From: Planctomycetota bacterium
Lineage (GTDB): Bacteria; Planctomycetota; Phycisphaerae; WQYP01
Reading direction: 5' to 3'
Assembly: GCA_021831565.1 (NCBI GenBank)
Contig: JAKBMM010000014.1
Location: 1 to 50,399 of the forward strand
Length of the DNA: 50,399 nucleotides
Part shown: positions 17,308 through 29,567 of the stretch, one piece after another
How positions within the stretch are numbered: the stretch's first letter is position 1
Layout: every line of letters begins with the position of its first letter
Notes under the pieces: generated by a model
What the model was told of the DNA's origin: nothing
Databases searched by the model: none
What the model saw: the letters and a program-made list of their open reading frames with translations, nothing else
Program-made: the position numbers and the translations under genes

Positions 17308-20300
17308 TTACCCCACGTTGAAATAGCGCGCCGCGGGATGATGGACCACCAGGGCGCTGGTGGACTGCTCGGGCTGGATCATCCAGTTCTCCGTGAGCGT
17401 ACAGCCGATACGGGAGGGATCCAGCAGGGCGAAGAGTTTCTCTTCGTCCTGCAAGTCCGGGCAGGCCGGATAACCAAAACTATACCGGCAGCCCTGGTAG
17501 CGGCAGGAAAAAATGTCGCGCATGGTCGGGCCGTCATGTTCGGCCAGGCCCAGTTCCCGCCGGATGCGCTGATGCCACATTTCCGCCAGCGCCTCGGCCG
17601 TCTGCACGCCGATGCCGTGAATGTAAAGATATTCCTGGAACTCGCCTTGTTCAAAAAGCTCTCTTTCGTAGGGCGATACCATCGGTCCGACGGTGACGCA
17701 TTGCAACGCCACCACGTCCATTTCGCCGGAGGCAACCGGACGGAAAAAGTCCGACAGGCACCAGCGTTTGCGATCCGTCTGGCGGGGGAAGTGAAAACGC
17801 AGAACCTCGGTTTTTTTATCCTCGGCATAAATGATCAAATCGTCTTTTTCACTTTGCGCCGGGAAATAGCCGTACACCACCCGCGGTTGTAGCAGGTTCA
17901 TATCTTTACACTTTTGTTTGATGCGCTGGAAAATCGGGCGGACGTTTTTCTCGGTCCATTGCCGGAATTCGTCGCGCCCCATGGCGCCGCTTTTGAACTG
18001 CCACTGGCCGCGGAAAAGGGCGACCTCGTCGATGTACGGGTAGACGGCGTCGAGGGGAATATCGTTGATCACGCGCGCGCCGTGAAAAGGAATCGGTGGA
18101 ATCGGATTGTCGCGACGAATGCCGGCGCCGATGGAGTCGCCGGTGGATGGCCTGGGCGCCGGTTCGCTTCCGGAAACGCCAGGGGCCGTCGTCGCGCCGC
18201 CGGGGCGGCAACGGTCCGTGGCGCGGTCGGAGGATTCGCCCGCGGCCGGAAGAATTTCATCGGTTTTTCCCGCGGCCACATGGTCCATAATCTTGAGTCC
18301 CTCAAAAGCGTCTTTTCCGTAGAACAGCGGTCCGCGGTAAATATCTCTTAGTTCGCCCTCTACATATTTGCGTGTCAAGGCCGCCCCGCCCAGCAGAACC
18401 GGAATATGTATATTCAGACGATTGAGTTCGGTAAGGTCCTCGCGCATCACCAGGGTGGATTTGACCAGGAGACCGGAAAGGCCGATGGCGTGGGCGTCAT
18501 GTTCCCTGGCCGCCGCAATCACATTGGCGATCGGCTGCTTGATCCCCAGGTTGTATACCGTGTAGCCGTTGTTCGAGAGAATAATGTCCACCAGGTTCTT
18601 GCCGATGTCGTGCACGTCGCCCTTGACGGTGGCCAGCACCAGCTTGCCGCGGCTTTGCCCCTGCATCTTGGGCATGTGCGGCTGGAGGTGGGCGACGGCG
18701 GCCTTCATCACTTCCGCGCTCTGGAGCACAAACGGAAGCTGCATCTGTCCGCTGCCGAAAAGCTCGCCGACGGTTTTCATTCCCGCGAGCAGAAAATTGT
18801 TGATGATCCGCAGCGGCGAATGCTCCCGGAGCGCTTCGTCCAGGTGCCGGGCCAGGTTCTGCTTCTCACCGTCGATAATGTGCCGCTTGAGTTTTTCCTC
18901 CAGCGGAAGCTGTTCGAGCGATTCGGCGGCGCGGGCGGGGGCGCCCAGTGAGCTTAAGAGCGCCAATGGATTATATCCTTCGCGCGCGCGATCGTAGATC
19001 AGGTCCAAGGCCCACTGGTAATGTTCGGGATCAATTTTATTTCGCGGGAGAATTTTACTCGCGTGTACGATGGCGCTGGTCAGCCCGGCCTGCACGCATT
19101 CGCTGTAAAAAGCGCTGTTAATCACCAGCCGGGCGTAAGGCTTGAGTCCGAAGGAGACATTGGAAAGTCCCAGCGTGGTGTGGCAATTGGGAAATTCCGC
19201 GCGGATGCGGCGAATGCCTTCAATGGTTTCCACCGCCAGTCGGCGGACTTCCTCCTGGCCGGTGACAATCGGAAAAATCAGCGGATCAAAATACACGTCC
19301 GTTTCCGGGATGCCGTTTCGATTCACCAGCAGATCATAAAGGCGGCGGGCAATGGCGATTTTCCGGTCGGCGGTTTTCGCCATGGCGTCGGTTTTATTTT
19401 CGTCGATCACACCGGCGACGATGGCGGCGCCGTAACGTTTGAGCAGGCGGCACATTTTCGCCAGCTTTTCCTCGCCATCCTCCAGATTGATGGAATTCAC
19501 GATGCACTTGCCCGGCGCCGCCTGCAGGCCGGCTTCGATTACGTCAAGTTGGGTCGAGTCAATCATCAGTGGAACGCGGATTTCCTGGGCGAAACGCTCC
19601 ACCACCTGTTTCATATCCGCCACGCCGTCCCGCCCGACGTAATCCACGCATATGTCGATGACATGCGAACCCTCCCGCGTTTGCTCGCGCCCCATTGCCG
19701 CGAGTGTATCCAAGTCCCCGGCCAGCAACGCCTCCTTGAATTTCCGCGAGCCGTTGGTATTGGTTCGTTCGCCGATGATGAGAATCGACGTTTCCTGCCG
19801 CGCCGTCTCCGCGGAATAAAGCGACGAAACGACCGCCCGCGCGGCATCGAGCCGCCGGCGCCAGGCGGCGCGCGGCGGGGGGACAAGTTCACGCACGGCC
19901 TCGGCCACGTGGCGAATGTGTTCCGGCGTGGTGCCGCAGCAACCGCCGACAATATTCACGCCCCATGTGCCGACGAATTCGCGGTGCGCCTCGGCCAGTT
20001 CCCGCGGACCCAGGGGATAATGCGTTTGACCAGCCTGCGTGATCGGCAGTCCCGCGTTGGGCTGAATGGAAATGTAACGCGTGCACTCCCGGCTGAGCGT
20101 TTCCACATGCGGGCGCATCGGCTCCGGGCCGGTGGCGCAGTTCATGCCCAGCACGTCCACCGGAAGGGCCTCGAGCGTGGCGATCGCCGCACTCATTTCG
20201 GTGCCCAGCAGCATCCGCCCGTTCGTTTCCATGGTCACCTGCGCCATGATCGGCACGCGGACGTTCATTTCCCGCATGGCGTCCAAGGCGGCGATCACCG

Positions 20301-20877
20301 CGACTTTGGCCTGCAAAATATCGAAGCATGTTTCAATGAGTATTACATCAACTTGCCCTTCCAGCAGGCCGCGGACCTGCTCCGTGTAGGAATCGAGCAT
20401 CACGGGAAAGGTGGTGTCGCCCAGCGTGATGGATTTGGTTCCCGGTCCCAGGGAACCGGCGACGAAGCGCGGGCGATCGGGCGAGGAAAACCGCGCCGCG
20501 GCCCGGCGGGCGATCCGGGCCGCAGCGCGGTTAATCTCACGGCAGCGGTCCTGCAGGCCGAATTCTCCCAACACGATTTTCCCGGCGCCGAAAGTGTTGG
20601 TTTCCACCGTATCGGCGCCGGCGGCGTAATAGGCCGCGTGAATGGATTCAATTACGTCCGGCCGGCTTAACACCAGCACTTCCGAACAATTTTCCAGATT
20701 CCAGTAATCCGCCAAGGGCAGATCGGCCGCGTGTATCTGCGTGCCCATGGCGCCGTCGAAAACCATCACGCGCCGCTGCAGGACGTCCAGAAACGGATGA
20801 CTCGCCAGCGGCTCTTCGTAGAGCCGGTGAAGGGTTGGCCCGGCGGCGTATTCAATTGGAGCGGATGCCTGTGTCAA
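17308..20877 (-). CDS. metH: cobalamin-dependent methionine synthase
   Basis: Moves a methyl group from methyltetrahydrofolate through cobalamin to homocysteine, forming methionine. 1189 residues, all four modules in order: a homocysteine domain at about 30-335 (FDGAMGTQ; zinc cysteines in MNCATGP and GGCCGTTPEH), a pterin-binding domain at about 360-630 (IIGERTNTNGSRKF), B12 cap and binding domains with the cobalt ligand His in KGDVHDIGKN near 760, and a C-terminal AdoMet-dependent reactivation domain (CRYQGCRYSFGYPACPDL). A Pro/Gly/Ala-rich linker separates the B12 and activation domains. The start is a TTG with AGGA 7 nt upstream and a TAG four codons earlier, so no other upstream start fits. 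Last gene of the manA - pseudouridine synthase - metH run. Confidence 0.96.
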   Translation of the reverse strand: MTQASAPIEYAAGPTLHRLYEEPLASHPFLDVLQRRVMVFDGAMGTQIHAADLPLADYWNLENCSEVLVLSRPDVIESIHAAYYAAGADTVETNTFGAGKIVLGEFGLQDRCREINRAAARIARRAAARFSSPDRPRFVAGSLGPGTKSITLGDTTFPVMLDSYTEQVRGLLEGQVDVILIETCFDILQAKVAVIAALDAMREMNVRVPIMAQVTMETNGRMLLGTEMSAAIATLEALPVDVLGMNCATGPEPMRPHVETLSRECTRYISIQPNAGLPITQAGQTHYPLGPRELAEAHREFVGTWGVNIVGGCCGTTPEHIRHVAEAVRELVPPPRAAWRRRLDAARAVVSSLYSAETARQETSILIIGERTNTNGSRKFKEALLAGDLDTLAAMGREQTREGSHVIDICVDYVGRDGVADMKQVVERFAQEIRVPLMIDSTQLDVIEAGLQAAPGKCIVNSINLEDGEEKLAKMCRLLKRYGAAIVAGVIDENKTDAMAKTADRKIAIARRLYDLLVNRNGIPETDVYFDPLIFPIVTGQEEVRRLAVETIEGIRRIRAEFPNCHTTLGLSNVSFGLKPYARLVINSAFYSECVQAGLTSAIVHASKILPRNKIDPEHYQWALDLIYDRAREGYNPLALLSSLGAPARAAESLEQLPLEEKLKRHIIDGEKQNLARHLDEALREHSPLRIINNFLLAGMKTVGELFGSGQMQLPFVLQSAEVMKAAVAHLQPHMPKMQGQSRGKLVLATVKGDVHDIGKNLVDIILSNNGYTVYNLGIKQPIANVIAAAREHDAHAIGLSGLLVKSTLVMREDLTELNRLNIHIPVLLGGAALTRKYVEGELRDIYRGPLFYGKDAFEGLKIMDHVAAGKTDEILPAAGESSDRATDRCRPGGATTAPGVSGSEPAPRPSTGDSIGAGIRRDNPIPPIPFHGARVINDIPLDAVYPYIDEVALFRGQWQFKSGAMGRDEFRQWTEKNVRPIFQRIKQKCKDMNLLQPRVVYGYFPAQSEKDDLIIYAEDKKTEVLRFHFPRQTDRKRWCLSDFFRPVASGEMDVVALQCVTVGPMVSPYERELFEQGEFQEYLYIHGIGVQTAEALAEMWHQRIRRELGLAEHDGPTMRDIFSCRYQGCRYSFGYPACPDLQDEEKLFALLDPSRIGCTLTENWMIQPEQSTSALVVHHPAARYFNVG

Positions 20878-20944
20878 GGCCTGTTCCTAAAACAAACAAA
20901 CCGTTTTTTCTTCCTGTTCCGAGAAAGCGGCAGCGCCCCGGCCA

Positions 20945-21835
20945 TCAGGAGCGGGATGGCGTCGCGGGCTTGCTGGTTCCACCGCCATCGCCCGGCGCCT
21001 GGCGTTCCAGGCGGCGACGTTCTTTTTGCATTTCTTTGCGTTCGTACCATTGCTCCGTAGCGGCGCGGCGAGCCTCGTGATATTCGCGCGAGCTGACCTT
21101 CCGCAGCCAGTCCACTTCCTGTTCGGTCAGGGGACGAAATTCGCCGGGGGACAAACCTTCAATGGTAATTTTATCCGCGACGGCCACACGGAACAGATCG
21201 CGGGCATGAAAACCGGCCCGCGCCAACATCCGCCGGATTTCCCCTTTTTTTCCTTCCGTGAGCTTCGCTTCCAGCACCGTTTTGTGCCGCTCGCGAACCA
21301 GCACCCTGGTTTTAATCCCCTGGGTTCGCACCACCCGCCGCGAACCGGGCGCCGGCCCGAACCACATCCCCTTCTTGATGCGTTCAATCGCCGCGGTTCC
21401 CATCTTTCCATCCACGGTTACCAGGTAGGTCTTTTCCACTCCATAACGCGGATGCGAAAGTCGATGGGCCAGTTCGCCGTCGTTGGTCATCAGCAACAGG
21501 CCGCGGGCATCCATATCCAGCCGGCCCACGGGAAACACTCGTGCGGCAACGCCGCGCATCAATTCCTGGACGGTCTTTCGGTTGGCTGGATCGCGGTTGG
21601 TCGCCAGCACTCCCTTGGGCTTGTACAGCAGATAATAGACCGGCTTTTCCGGCGCCAGCGTGGTTACGATCTCCCCGCCGACTTGTACCCGGTCATTTTC
21701 CGGATCAATCAGCACCGGCAGACGATCCGGGACCTGGTCGTTCACGCGCACCTGCCCCTGAAGAATCAACTCTTCGCAACGTCGCCGCGACGCCACACCG
21801 CAATCAGCCATGAATTTTTGCAGACGTACCTTCAT
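20945..21835 (-). CDS. rluB: RsuA/RluB-family rRNA pseudouridine synthase
   Basis: About 296 residues. An N-terminal S4 RNA-binding domain (MKVRLQKFMADCGVASRRRC, then GQVRVND) is followed by the catalytic domain with the active-site Asp in PVGRLDMDARGLLLMTNDGE and the KKGEIRRMLA-type motif near the end of the fold. It converts uridine to pseudouridine in rRNA; RluB and RsuA cannot be separated with certainty here, so the symbol is provisional. The C-terminus has a charged tail (RKEMQKERRRLERQ). GAGGAGG sits just before the ATG pair at 21838/21835 and spacing favours the second. It begins 9 nt after the manA stop and is followed by metH after 67 nt. Confidence 0.85.
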   Translation of the reverse strand: MKVRLQKFMADCGVASRRRCEELILQGQVRVNDQVPDRLPVLIDPENDRVQVGGEIVTTLAPEKPVYYLLYKPKGVLATNRDPANRKTVQELMRGVAARVFPVGRLDMDARGLLLMTNDGELAHRLSHPRYGVEKTYLVTVDGKMGTAAIERIKKGMWFGPAPGSRRVVRTQGIKTRVLVRERHKTVLEAKLTEGKKGEIRRMLARAGFHARDLFRVAVADKITIEGLSPGEFRPLTEQEVDWLRKVSSREYHEARRAATEQWYERKEMQKERRRLERQAPGDGGGTSKPATPSRS

Positions 21836-21843
21836 CATCCTCC

Positions 21844-22884
21844 TCAATTTCCGGATGATTCCGGAAGATGCGCTTCGAGCCACGTGCAGGGACTGACCAC
21901 CGCCAGGCGCGGCCGCCGGATTCCCGCCGGGATTAACAGCGTCTCCCCGGCGGCAAAGGCGGTGGGCGGAGAGTCCTGACACGTGAGCACGCCCTGCCCG
22001 CGAATACATATCCAGACAACTGCTTGCCCACCGGCCACCGCGCCTGAGCCCTGCTCCAGGGAAACGCGCCGAATGGAAAAATGGGGGCCATGCGCCAATT
22101 CCGTGCTCCGCCACGGCCCATTGCCAGGTCCACGGTCCATCGTCGCCGGGGCGGGCGGCGGAGCCGCGTCAAAACCAATCACCTCCAGCGCCGGTTCAAT
22201 ATGCAGTTGTCGCGGCTTTCCATTTGCATCCAGGCGATTCCAGTCAAACAAGCGGAATGTGGTGTCGCTGGGCGTTTGTACCTCCGCGACCAGTACACCG
22301 GCGCCCAGCGCATGCACCGTGCCGGATTCAAGATAATGGCAATCGCCGGTACGGGCGGGTACGGCTTGCAGGAGTGGTTCGACCCGGCCTGACCGCACCG
22401 CGACGGAAAAAGCTCTCCAATCCACCCCCGGCTTAAGGCCCTTGTAGATTTTTGCCCCCGCCGCGGCCGCCAGCACATACCAGGCCTCGCTTTTGAGATG
22501 CGCCCCGGGATGTTTTTGAACGTAGGCCGCGTCGGGATGAACCTGCACGGAGAGATTTTCCCGCGCGTCGAGAAACTTGATCAACAAGGGAAAATAACCA
22601 CTGCCGGCCGCGCCCATGATGGCCGCCGGTTCCGCCAGAATCGCCTGGCGCAACGTCTTTCCCGCCAGTTCCCCATTGGCGATCAGGCTGCTGAGGCTTC
22701 CGTCCGGCGCAGCGCCCGTGGAATCGCCCTGGACCGATCCGGGCGGCAGATCGGCGAGTTCCCAGGATTCACCCACCATCGCCCGGGCCGTTTGCGCCGG
22801 TACGGGCCGGCGGAGCAGTTGTTGTATCTTTTGTCCGCCCCAGATCCTTTTCTGGAATACGGGAACGAATTTCAGCGGATACAT
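21844..22884 (-). CDS. manA: mannose-6-phosphate isomerase, class I
   Basis: Interconverts fructose 6-phosphate and mannose 6-phosphate, feeding GDP-mannose and glycan synthesis. 346 residues. Zinc-site motifs of the type I family are visible: SVQVHPDAAYVQKHPG with KSEAWYVL, and ESGTVHALGAGVLVAEVQTP followed by SDTTFRLFDWNR. The C-terminal cupin part ends in a short tail. GAGG lies 5 nt before the ATG at 22884, which is preferred over an in-frame ATG at 22905. It starts the minus-strand run that ends in metH, divergent from the SahR-like gene with 65 bp between the start codons. It may supply mannose for the glycan cluster downstream at 25-37 kb. Confidence 0.9.
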   Translation of the reverse strand: MYPLKFVPVFQKRIWGGQKIQQLLRRPVPAQTARAMVGESWELADLPPGSVQGDSTGAAPDGSLSSLIANGELAGKTLRQAILAEPAAIMGAAGSGYFPLLIKFLDARENLSVQVHPDAAYVQKHPGAHLKSEAWYVLAAAAGAKIYKGLKPGVDWRAFSVAVRSGRVEPLLQAVPARTGDCHYLESGTVHALGAGVLVAEVQTPSDTTFRLFDWNRLDANGKPRQLHIEPALEVIGFDAAPPPAPATMDRGPGNGPWRSTELAHGPHFSIRRVSLEQGSGAVAGGQAVVWICIRGQGVLTCQDSPPTAFAAGETLLIPAGIRRPRLAVVSPCTWLEAHLPESSGN

Positions 22885-22949
22885 CCGAGCCTCACTATGT
22901 TCCATCGGCGCTTGCCGCAGGGACCGTCAGCGATTATCATTCTATCCGG

Positions 22950-25339
<2,390 letters not shown>

Positions 25340-25461
25340 GCGCAAGCCGACGCCGGGAATGGCGGCGAGATTTCGATTTATATGCGCCGGGCGATATCGC
25401 GCGCCACGTCCTTGAAATATCTATATACGACTGTTACGGCCTGAGTGGGGGCGACATGGGG

Positions 25462-27033
25462 TCACTTTGTCAGCGGCTCTAAATGCAGCACCTGGGCATA
25501 AATGAGTGGACTAACACCACCCAAATAGATGCTCTGGCGATGGTATTTCACGAGATTCATGGCAACCTTTCGGGCAGCCAATTGACGCCGAATATTTTCT
25601 AAAAAATGTTTCCTGATCCGACGGGAGAAATCGACAACCCACAGGCCGGCTCCCGTCTGAGCAAGCAACTGCTTGGCGGCCGGTAATTCCGTCAACCAGG
25701 AATGGCGCTGCCTCCGGAGGTACCATAACACATTAATCGGCATTGCCCCCGACTTGGCCATGAACACGATTTGTGTATTCTGATCGGCGCCGGAGAAAAC
25801 TTCTTGCACGATCCGCCGCGTCTGCTCCCACCCGCGGCTGATCCAGGGATTATAAACATTTATCAGCGCGGCGATCACAGCGAAGATTGCCATAGCCGCA
25901 CACGCACCTGCCACGGCGGTTTGTATCGCCAGGCGATGATTGGCCACGGCACGCAACAAAAATACCACGCCGTTGAAAAGCCCCAGCGACGCCAAAAGCA
26001 TGATCGCCGGAACCAGGTGCTGTTCCACCCGGGCATCGCGCCCGTAGGGGTAGGCGCGCACGAATGACGCAGCCAGTGTGGCCAGGAATGGCGCGACCAG
26101 CAGCACAAACTCGGCCCGCCGGCCACGACACCAGAGCCGCCATGCCCCAAGCCAGCACAGCGGAGAAATCAGCAGAGAAACGCCCCATTCTCCACCCATC
26201 GGATAGCTCATCATGTTGCCAAATTGAGCTCGGATCAGCCACCAGCCAAACCGCCAGTTCAAGGGTGGAAAGGCGGTACCCCAGGCGCGCACGATACCCT
26301 GTTGATGGGTCGCGTGTAATTGCCCGCCGGTGACCTTAAAAAATAGCACACCGAAACATCCCAGCAGAATTACGTTATACAACACCCACAATGTTGTGCG
26401 TGCTGTGGAGCGAACTCTCCACCAACGCGCCGCCAGAGCCAGGCTCACCGCTCCGGCGACAAACACCGACGGATAGGAGAAAACCAGGGCCAGCGGTGTG
26501 AATAGAATCAGCAGCAGCGGCGGAACCCAGTCGTGTGGCCGCCGCAGCGCCCAGAGTCCCAGGCCCGTGTAGCCCAGGGCAACCAGGAGATCAATGGAGT
26601 ACGGCTTAAAATCATTGCTGAACCGAGCCGGTGAAAGCGAGCACGCCAGCAAACCGGTCGCCAGTAACGCGACCCAAGGCCCGGAAAACTTACGGGCGAT
26701 CGGATACATGAGCAATACGCCGGCCAAGGCTGTCACGAGAGGCACAAATCGCACCACGAAGGAGGATGTACCAAAATGGACCACCATCCATTTGCTCAGC
26801 CAGAGAAATCCGATCGGGCATGCTTGGTCGTAGCTGAGCGGTCGCAGCAGGCCCAGATACGAACGGTTCAAGATGTTCAGCCCCACCGCCGCCTCGTCGC
26901 CCCATATCGGAAAATTGAGAAAGTACCGCGCCAAGCGCCAGGCCAAGCCAATGGACACAAGCAGAATCAGCCAGAATCTCCGCGAATGTAGCAATCTTTT
27001 TAATAAGCGCCCCGCGTAATTCACGGCGAACAT
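25462..27033 (-). CDS. GT39-like membrane glycosyltransferase
   Basis: About 523 residues with ten or more hydrophobic helices. Near the N-terminus, after the first helix, it has NFPIWGDEAAVGLNIL, the Asp-Glu of the catalytic loop found in PMT/ArnT-like (GT-C fold) enzymes, and later PARFSNDFKPYSID, a second conserved loop. Such proteins transfer a sugar from a lipid carrier on the outer face of the inner membrane. The C-terminal 100 residues are soluble and Arg-rich. The ATG at 27033 is preferred to a TTG at 27096 that would add 21 residues, but neither has a clear ribosome-binding site. It is at the edge of the glycan region and its acceptor is unknown. Confidence 0.75.
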   Translation of the reverse strand: MFAVNYAGRLLKRLLHSRRFWLILLVSIGLAWRLARYFLNFPIWGDEAAVGLNILNRSYLGLLRPLSYDQACPIGFLWLSKWMVVHFGTSSFVVRFVPLVTALAGVLLMYPIARKFSGPWVALLATGLLACSLSPARFSNDFKPYSIDLLVALGYTGLGLWALRRPHDWVPPLLLILFTPLALVFSYPSVFVAGAVSLALAARWWRVRSTARTTLWVLYNVILLGCFGVLFFKVTGGQLHATHQQGIVRAWGTAFPPLNWRFGWWLIRAQFGNMMSYPMGGEWGVSLLISPLCWLGAWRLWCRGRRAEFVLLVAPFLATLAASFVRAYPYGRDARVEQHLVPAIMLLASLGLFNGVVFLLRAVANHRLAIQTAVAGACAAMAIFAVIAALINVYNPWISRGWEQTRRIVQEVFSGADQNTQIVFMAKSGAMPINVLWYLRRQRHSWLTELPAAKQLLAQTGAGLWVVDFSRRIRKHFLENIRRQLAARKVAMNLVKYHRQSIYLGGVSPLIYAQVLHLEPLTK

Positions 27034-27240
27034 TCGCCGCTGTCTCTGCACCGGGGCGGCCTGTGATTTGGTCAAGGCTGGTATCCTCGCGGTCAATATT
27101 TCAACAGCGTTTCCACAACCGATTGTCGGAGCGTGTGGGTTATCTGGCTGAATTCCATTTTCATTTTTCGCATTTTTCTATCGGTATCGCGGTATCGACT
27201 CTTTAATTGCGGGACATTTTTTCGTTGGAAACGGCTTTCA

Positions 27241-27480
27241 TCAACCCACAATGGATTTCAAGCCGGAGCATACCAGATGTCTTCCTGGTCTGACGTCGAA
27301 CCAGGGATTATCCAGCATGACACCCGCCGTGCGGAGGTTCTCTTGAAAACAAGTTAAATTGTATGGCGGATGTAGTTCCACTACAATGTAAGCGATGCGA
27401 TGAATCCAATCTCGGAAGATGACATGAAATCCTGAAAATGCTTGCGATTTCGCCATTTTCGTGAAAATGTTCTGTACCAT
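27241..27480 (-). pseudogene. fragment of an FkbM-type methyltransferase gene
   Basis: The readable frame contains WIHRIAYIVVELHPPYNLTC, which aligns with WIGRVRCLTIELHPPYNVEA near the end of the intact FkbM gene at 29568-30383. Only about 40 residues match; the SAM-binding part is missing. The surrounding 27034-27506 contains no other gene that I can see. It is most likely the eroded 3' end of a second FkbM copy, consistent with the duplicated GT2 fragment at 30618-30743. Confidence 0.5.
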
Positions 27481-27506
27481 GGATTAGCCATAACAATTCT
27501 TCCTTG

Positions 27507-28397
27507 TTAGAGGGTCGTGTGAATCGTGATCGGTCGGCGCTGGGCCAGTAGATCGGGTTTTTCTGCGATGGACGTGAAGTAGCGGAAAATGTTCAAGCGT
27601 GTCCGGAGAATTTCGCGCTGCGCCAGCACCGCCGGACGGCGGCGGGCGTATTCCTCCGGCCAATGGTTCCAATCGATCTTGTCGGCATCGGCCAGAGGCA
27701 CGAAACATTCCGGCAGAAAATAGTCCCGCCAGTTGCGCACACCCTGGTAAACGGGTACGGCTTCATTCAGGATCACATCGGTGAATTTTTCTGTGAAATA
27801 ATCGTGAATCTGATTATTCTCAATGCCGATGCTGAACGCATAGTCGCGAAGCCCCAGGTATTTCTGATTATCGGTGTCGTCGCGGCCGTGGGCGCCGAAA
27901 AGTCTGCGGCGGAAGAATTTTCCGTAACCGTCCAGCCCCCCCACTATTTTGTCCATCCGTTTGAGCAGTTGGTTGCGCCAGGGATATTTTCCGCTTTCGA
28001 TGGCGGAACATTTGCGGCTTTTGGGATTGCTGGTGGGCGGCGACCAGAATAGCAGCGGCGGCGCCCACCAAGTATTCGGCAATTCGGGCGCGTTGTTGGT
28101 AAAGCGCCCGACCGACGAAGATTCGCGGCACAATTCGGCCGGTTCCGTGTGCAGACAAAATTTTATCCCCCCCAGGTTTTCCAGATAGTCGATATTCACA
28201 GGCGACGCGCCACCCACGCAAATAGTGTAATCGGCCGTAAGGCTCGCTTGTTGCGAATACGGCTTGTCGGCCATGGCCCAAGGCAGTATCCATGCGGTTT
28301 GCATTTCCCGGTCGTGGGCATACGGGAAAAGGTAGCGAATTCGCGCCGCTCCTACGCGCAGAACGAGATTATGTTCCGGTTTTTCCCAGTAATCCAT
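27507..28397 (-). CDS. GT10 (fucosyltransferase)-like glycosyltransferase
   Basis: 296 residues. The second half carries the nucleotide-sugar binding core of GT10 proteins: KYLGLRDYAFSIGIENNQIH, then DYFTEKFTDVILNEAVPVYQ and a YF acceptor region, matching the family pattern of Lys - FSI - EN - Tyr - TEK - PVY. The first half is variable, as usual for the family. GT10 enzymes transfer fucose or a related deoxy-sugar from GDP-sugar donors; manA at 21.8-22.9 kb and the dehydratase-like gene at 35 kb could belong to such a donor route. It is 80 nt downstream of the GT2 gene on the same strand. Confidence 0.7.
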   Translation of the reverse strand: MDYWEKPEHNLVLRVGAARIRYLFPYAHDREMQTAWILPWAMADKPYSQQASLTADYTICVGGASPVNIDYLENLGGIKFCLHTEPAELCRESSSVGRFTNNAPELPNTWWAPPLLFWSPPTSNPKSRKCSAIESGKYPWRNQLLKRMDKIVGGLDGYGKFFRRRLFGAHGRDDTDNQKYLGLRDYAFSIGIENNQIHDYFTEKFTDVILNEAVPVYQGVRNWRDYFLPECFVPLADADKIDWNHWPEEYARRRPAVLAQREILRTRLNIFRYFTSIAEKPDLLAQRRPITIHTTL

Positions 28398-28477
28398 GTG
28401 AATCGATATTCCTCTTGCGGGTGTCGAGAAACGCCGGCCCCGCTTACCGCGCGACTCTAATCACGCTGTGGCATCGT

Positions 28478-29431
28478 CTAAACCGGCGTTTGGCGCTTCG
28501 CCATCCGGTTCTGTCGCAGGGCGTCCAGCGCGCCGCGACAGGTCATGCGCCGGATATGCTGGTTTATTCGCCCCTTCTGATAGCCGGCAACCGCCGAAAG
28601 TTTTTCCATTGCGGCATAAAACCCGATTTTTATTCCATTTTCTATGAAGATTTTTCTATAATGCGACGGGGACAGATTGGACATCGTGAGAACTTTACCC
28701 AACCCCAGGCCTCGGGCCGCCCGGCCGAGATAATCCATGGTGATGCGTTCCGGCGCCACCCAATGGCGAATGGAAGCACGCGGCGCGTAGAACATCCGGT
28801 GGCCTGCGGCCAAGGCACGGGCGATAAAATCGGTATCCCCACCGCCCACCACCTGTCGGCCAACCCGGTCCACATCGGTGCGGAATTGTGAGACATCTTC
28901 CAACACACACCGGCGGATTGCCAGGTTGGCGGAGATGGCTTCGCCGGCGGTAAACAGTTCTCGAACCCGTGAACCATAATCCACGCAGCTTAATAAATGC
29001 GCGGATCGATGCGTCAGCCACCGCGGCCTGGCCACCGCGTCCCACCAGAGTTCCACACGACCGGCAACAAGACCGGCGGGGTACTGTGCGAACACCTCCA
29101 GAAGCCCTTCCAGCCAGCTGTGTTCCACGAATACGTCATCATCCAGGAAAGCCAGAATATCGCCGCGGGCCTCGGCCAGGAGGCGATTGCGGGCATGGGA
29201 GGCTCCGACGTTCGATTCCACGGTCCAGCGCAGCGGCAGGGGAAACGATGCCGCCAGCGCGGCGCATACGTCGGAGGTTGCATCGGTGCAGGCGTTGGCG
29301 ACAACCACAATTTCCGCCGTGGTCTCGTGAGGCACCTTCACCTCGCGCAGACTCGCCAGCGTGCGTTGCAGCAGATCCGCACGGTTATGGGTGGGAATGA
29401 GAACGGAGATGGCAAGATGATCCGAAGCCAT
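28478..29431 (-). CDS. family 2 glycosyltransferase
   Basis: 317 residues, GT-A fold. AISVLIPTHNRADLLQRTL opens the domain, DILAFLDDDVFVE is the metal- and donor-binding DDD motif, and GGGDTDFIARAL is the later acidic motif, with a helical C-terminus that is basic and soluble. It transfers a sugar from a nucleotide donor in surface glycan synthesis; the sugar is not predictable. The first 30 codons and about 85 bp of upstream DNA are duplicated at 30618-30835, showing a local duplication. Next downstream on the same strand is the GT10-like gene. Confidence 0.85.
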   Translation of the reverse strand: MASDHLAISVLIPTHNRADLLQRTLASLREVKVPHETTAEIVVVANACTDATSDVCAALAASFPLPLRWTVESNVGASHARNRLLAEARGDILAFLDDDVFVEHSWLEGLLEVFAQYPAGLVAGRVELWWDAVARPRWLTHRSAHLLSCVDYGSRVRELFTAGEAISANLAIRRCVLEDVSQFRTDVDRVGRQVVGGGDTDFIARALAAGHRMFYAPRASIRHWVAPERITMDYLGRAARGLGLGKVLTMSNLSPSHYRKIFIENGIKIGFYAAMEKLSAVAGYQKGRINQHIRRMTCRGALDALRQNRMAKRQTPV

Positions 29432-29567
29432 AATGACCCTTGCGTAATGCCGAGAGCCGTTCGCTTATCCTGATGCGTCTCGATAACACTTGCCTATGAG
29501 CGCGCCGCCCGCCGTCAGAAATTTAGTATTCACAAATGGATTGAATGTACAGAGACAGACCATCTCT

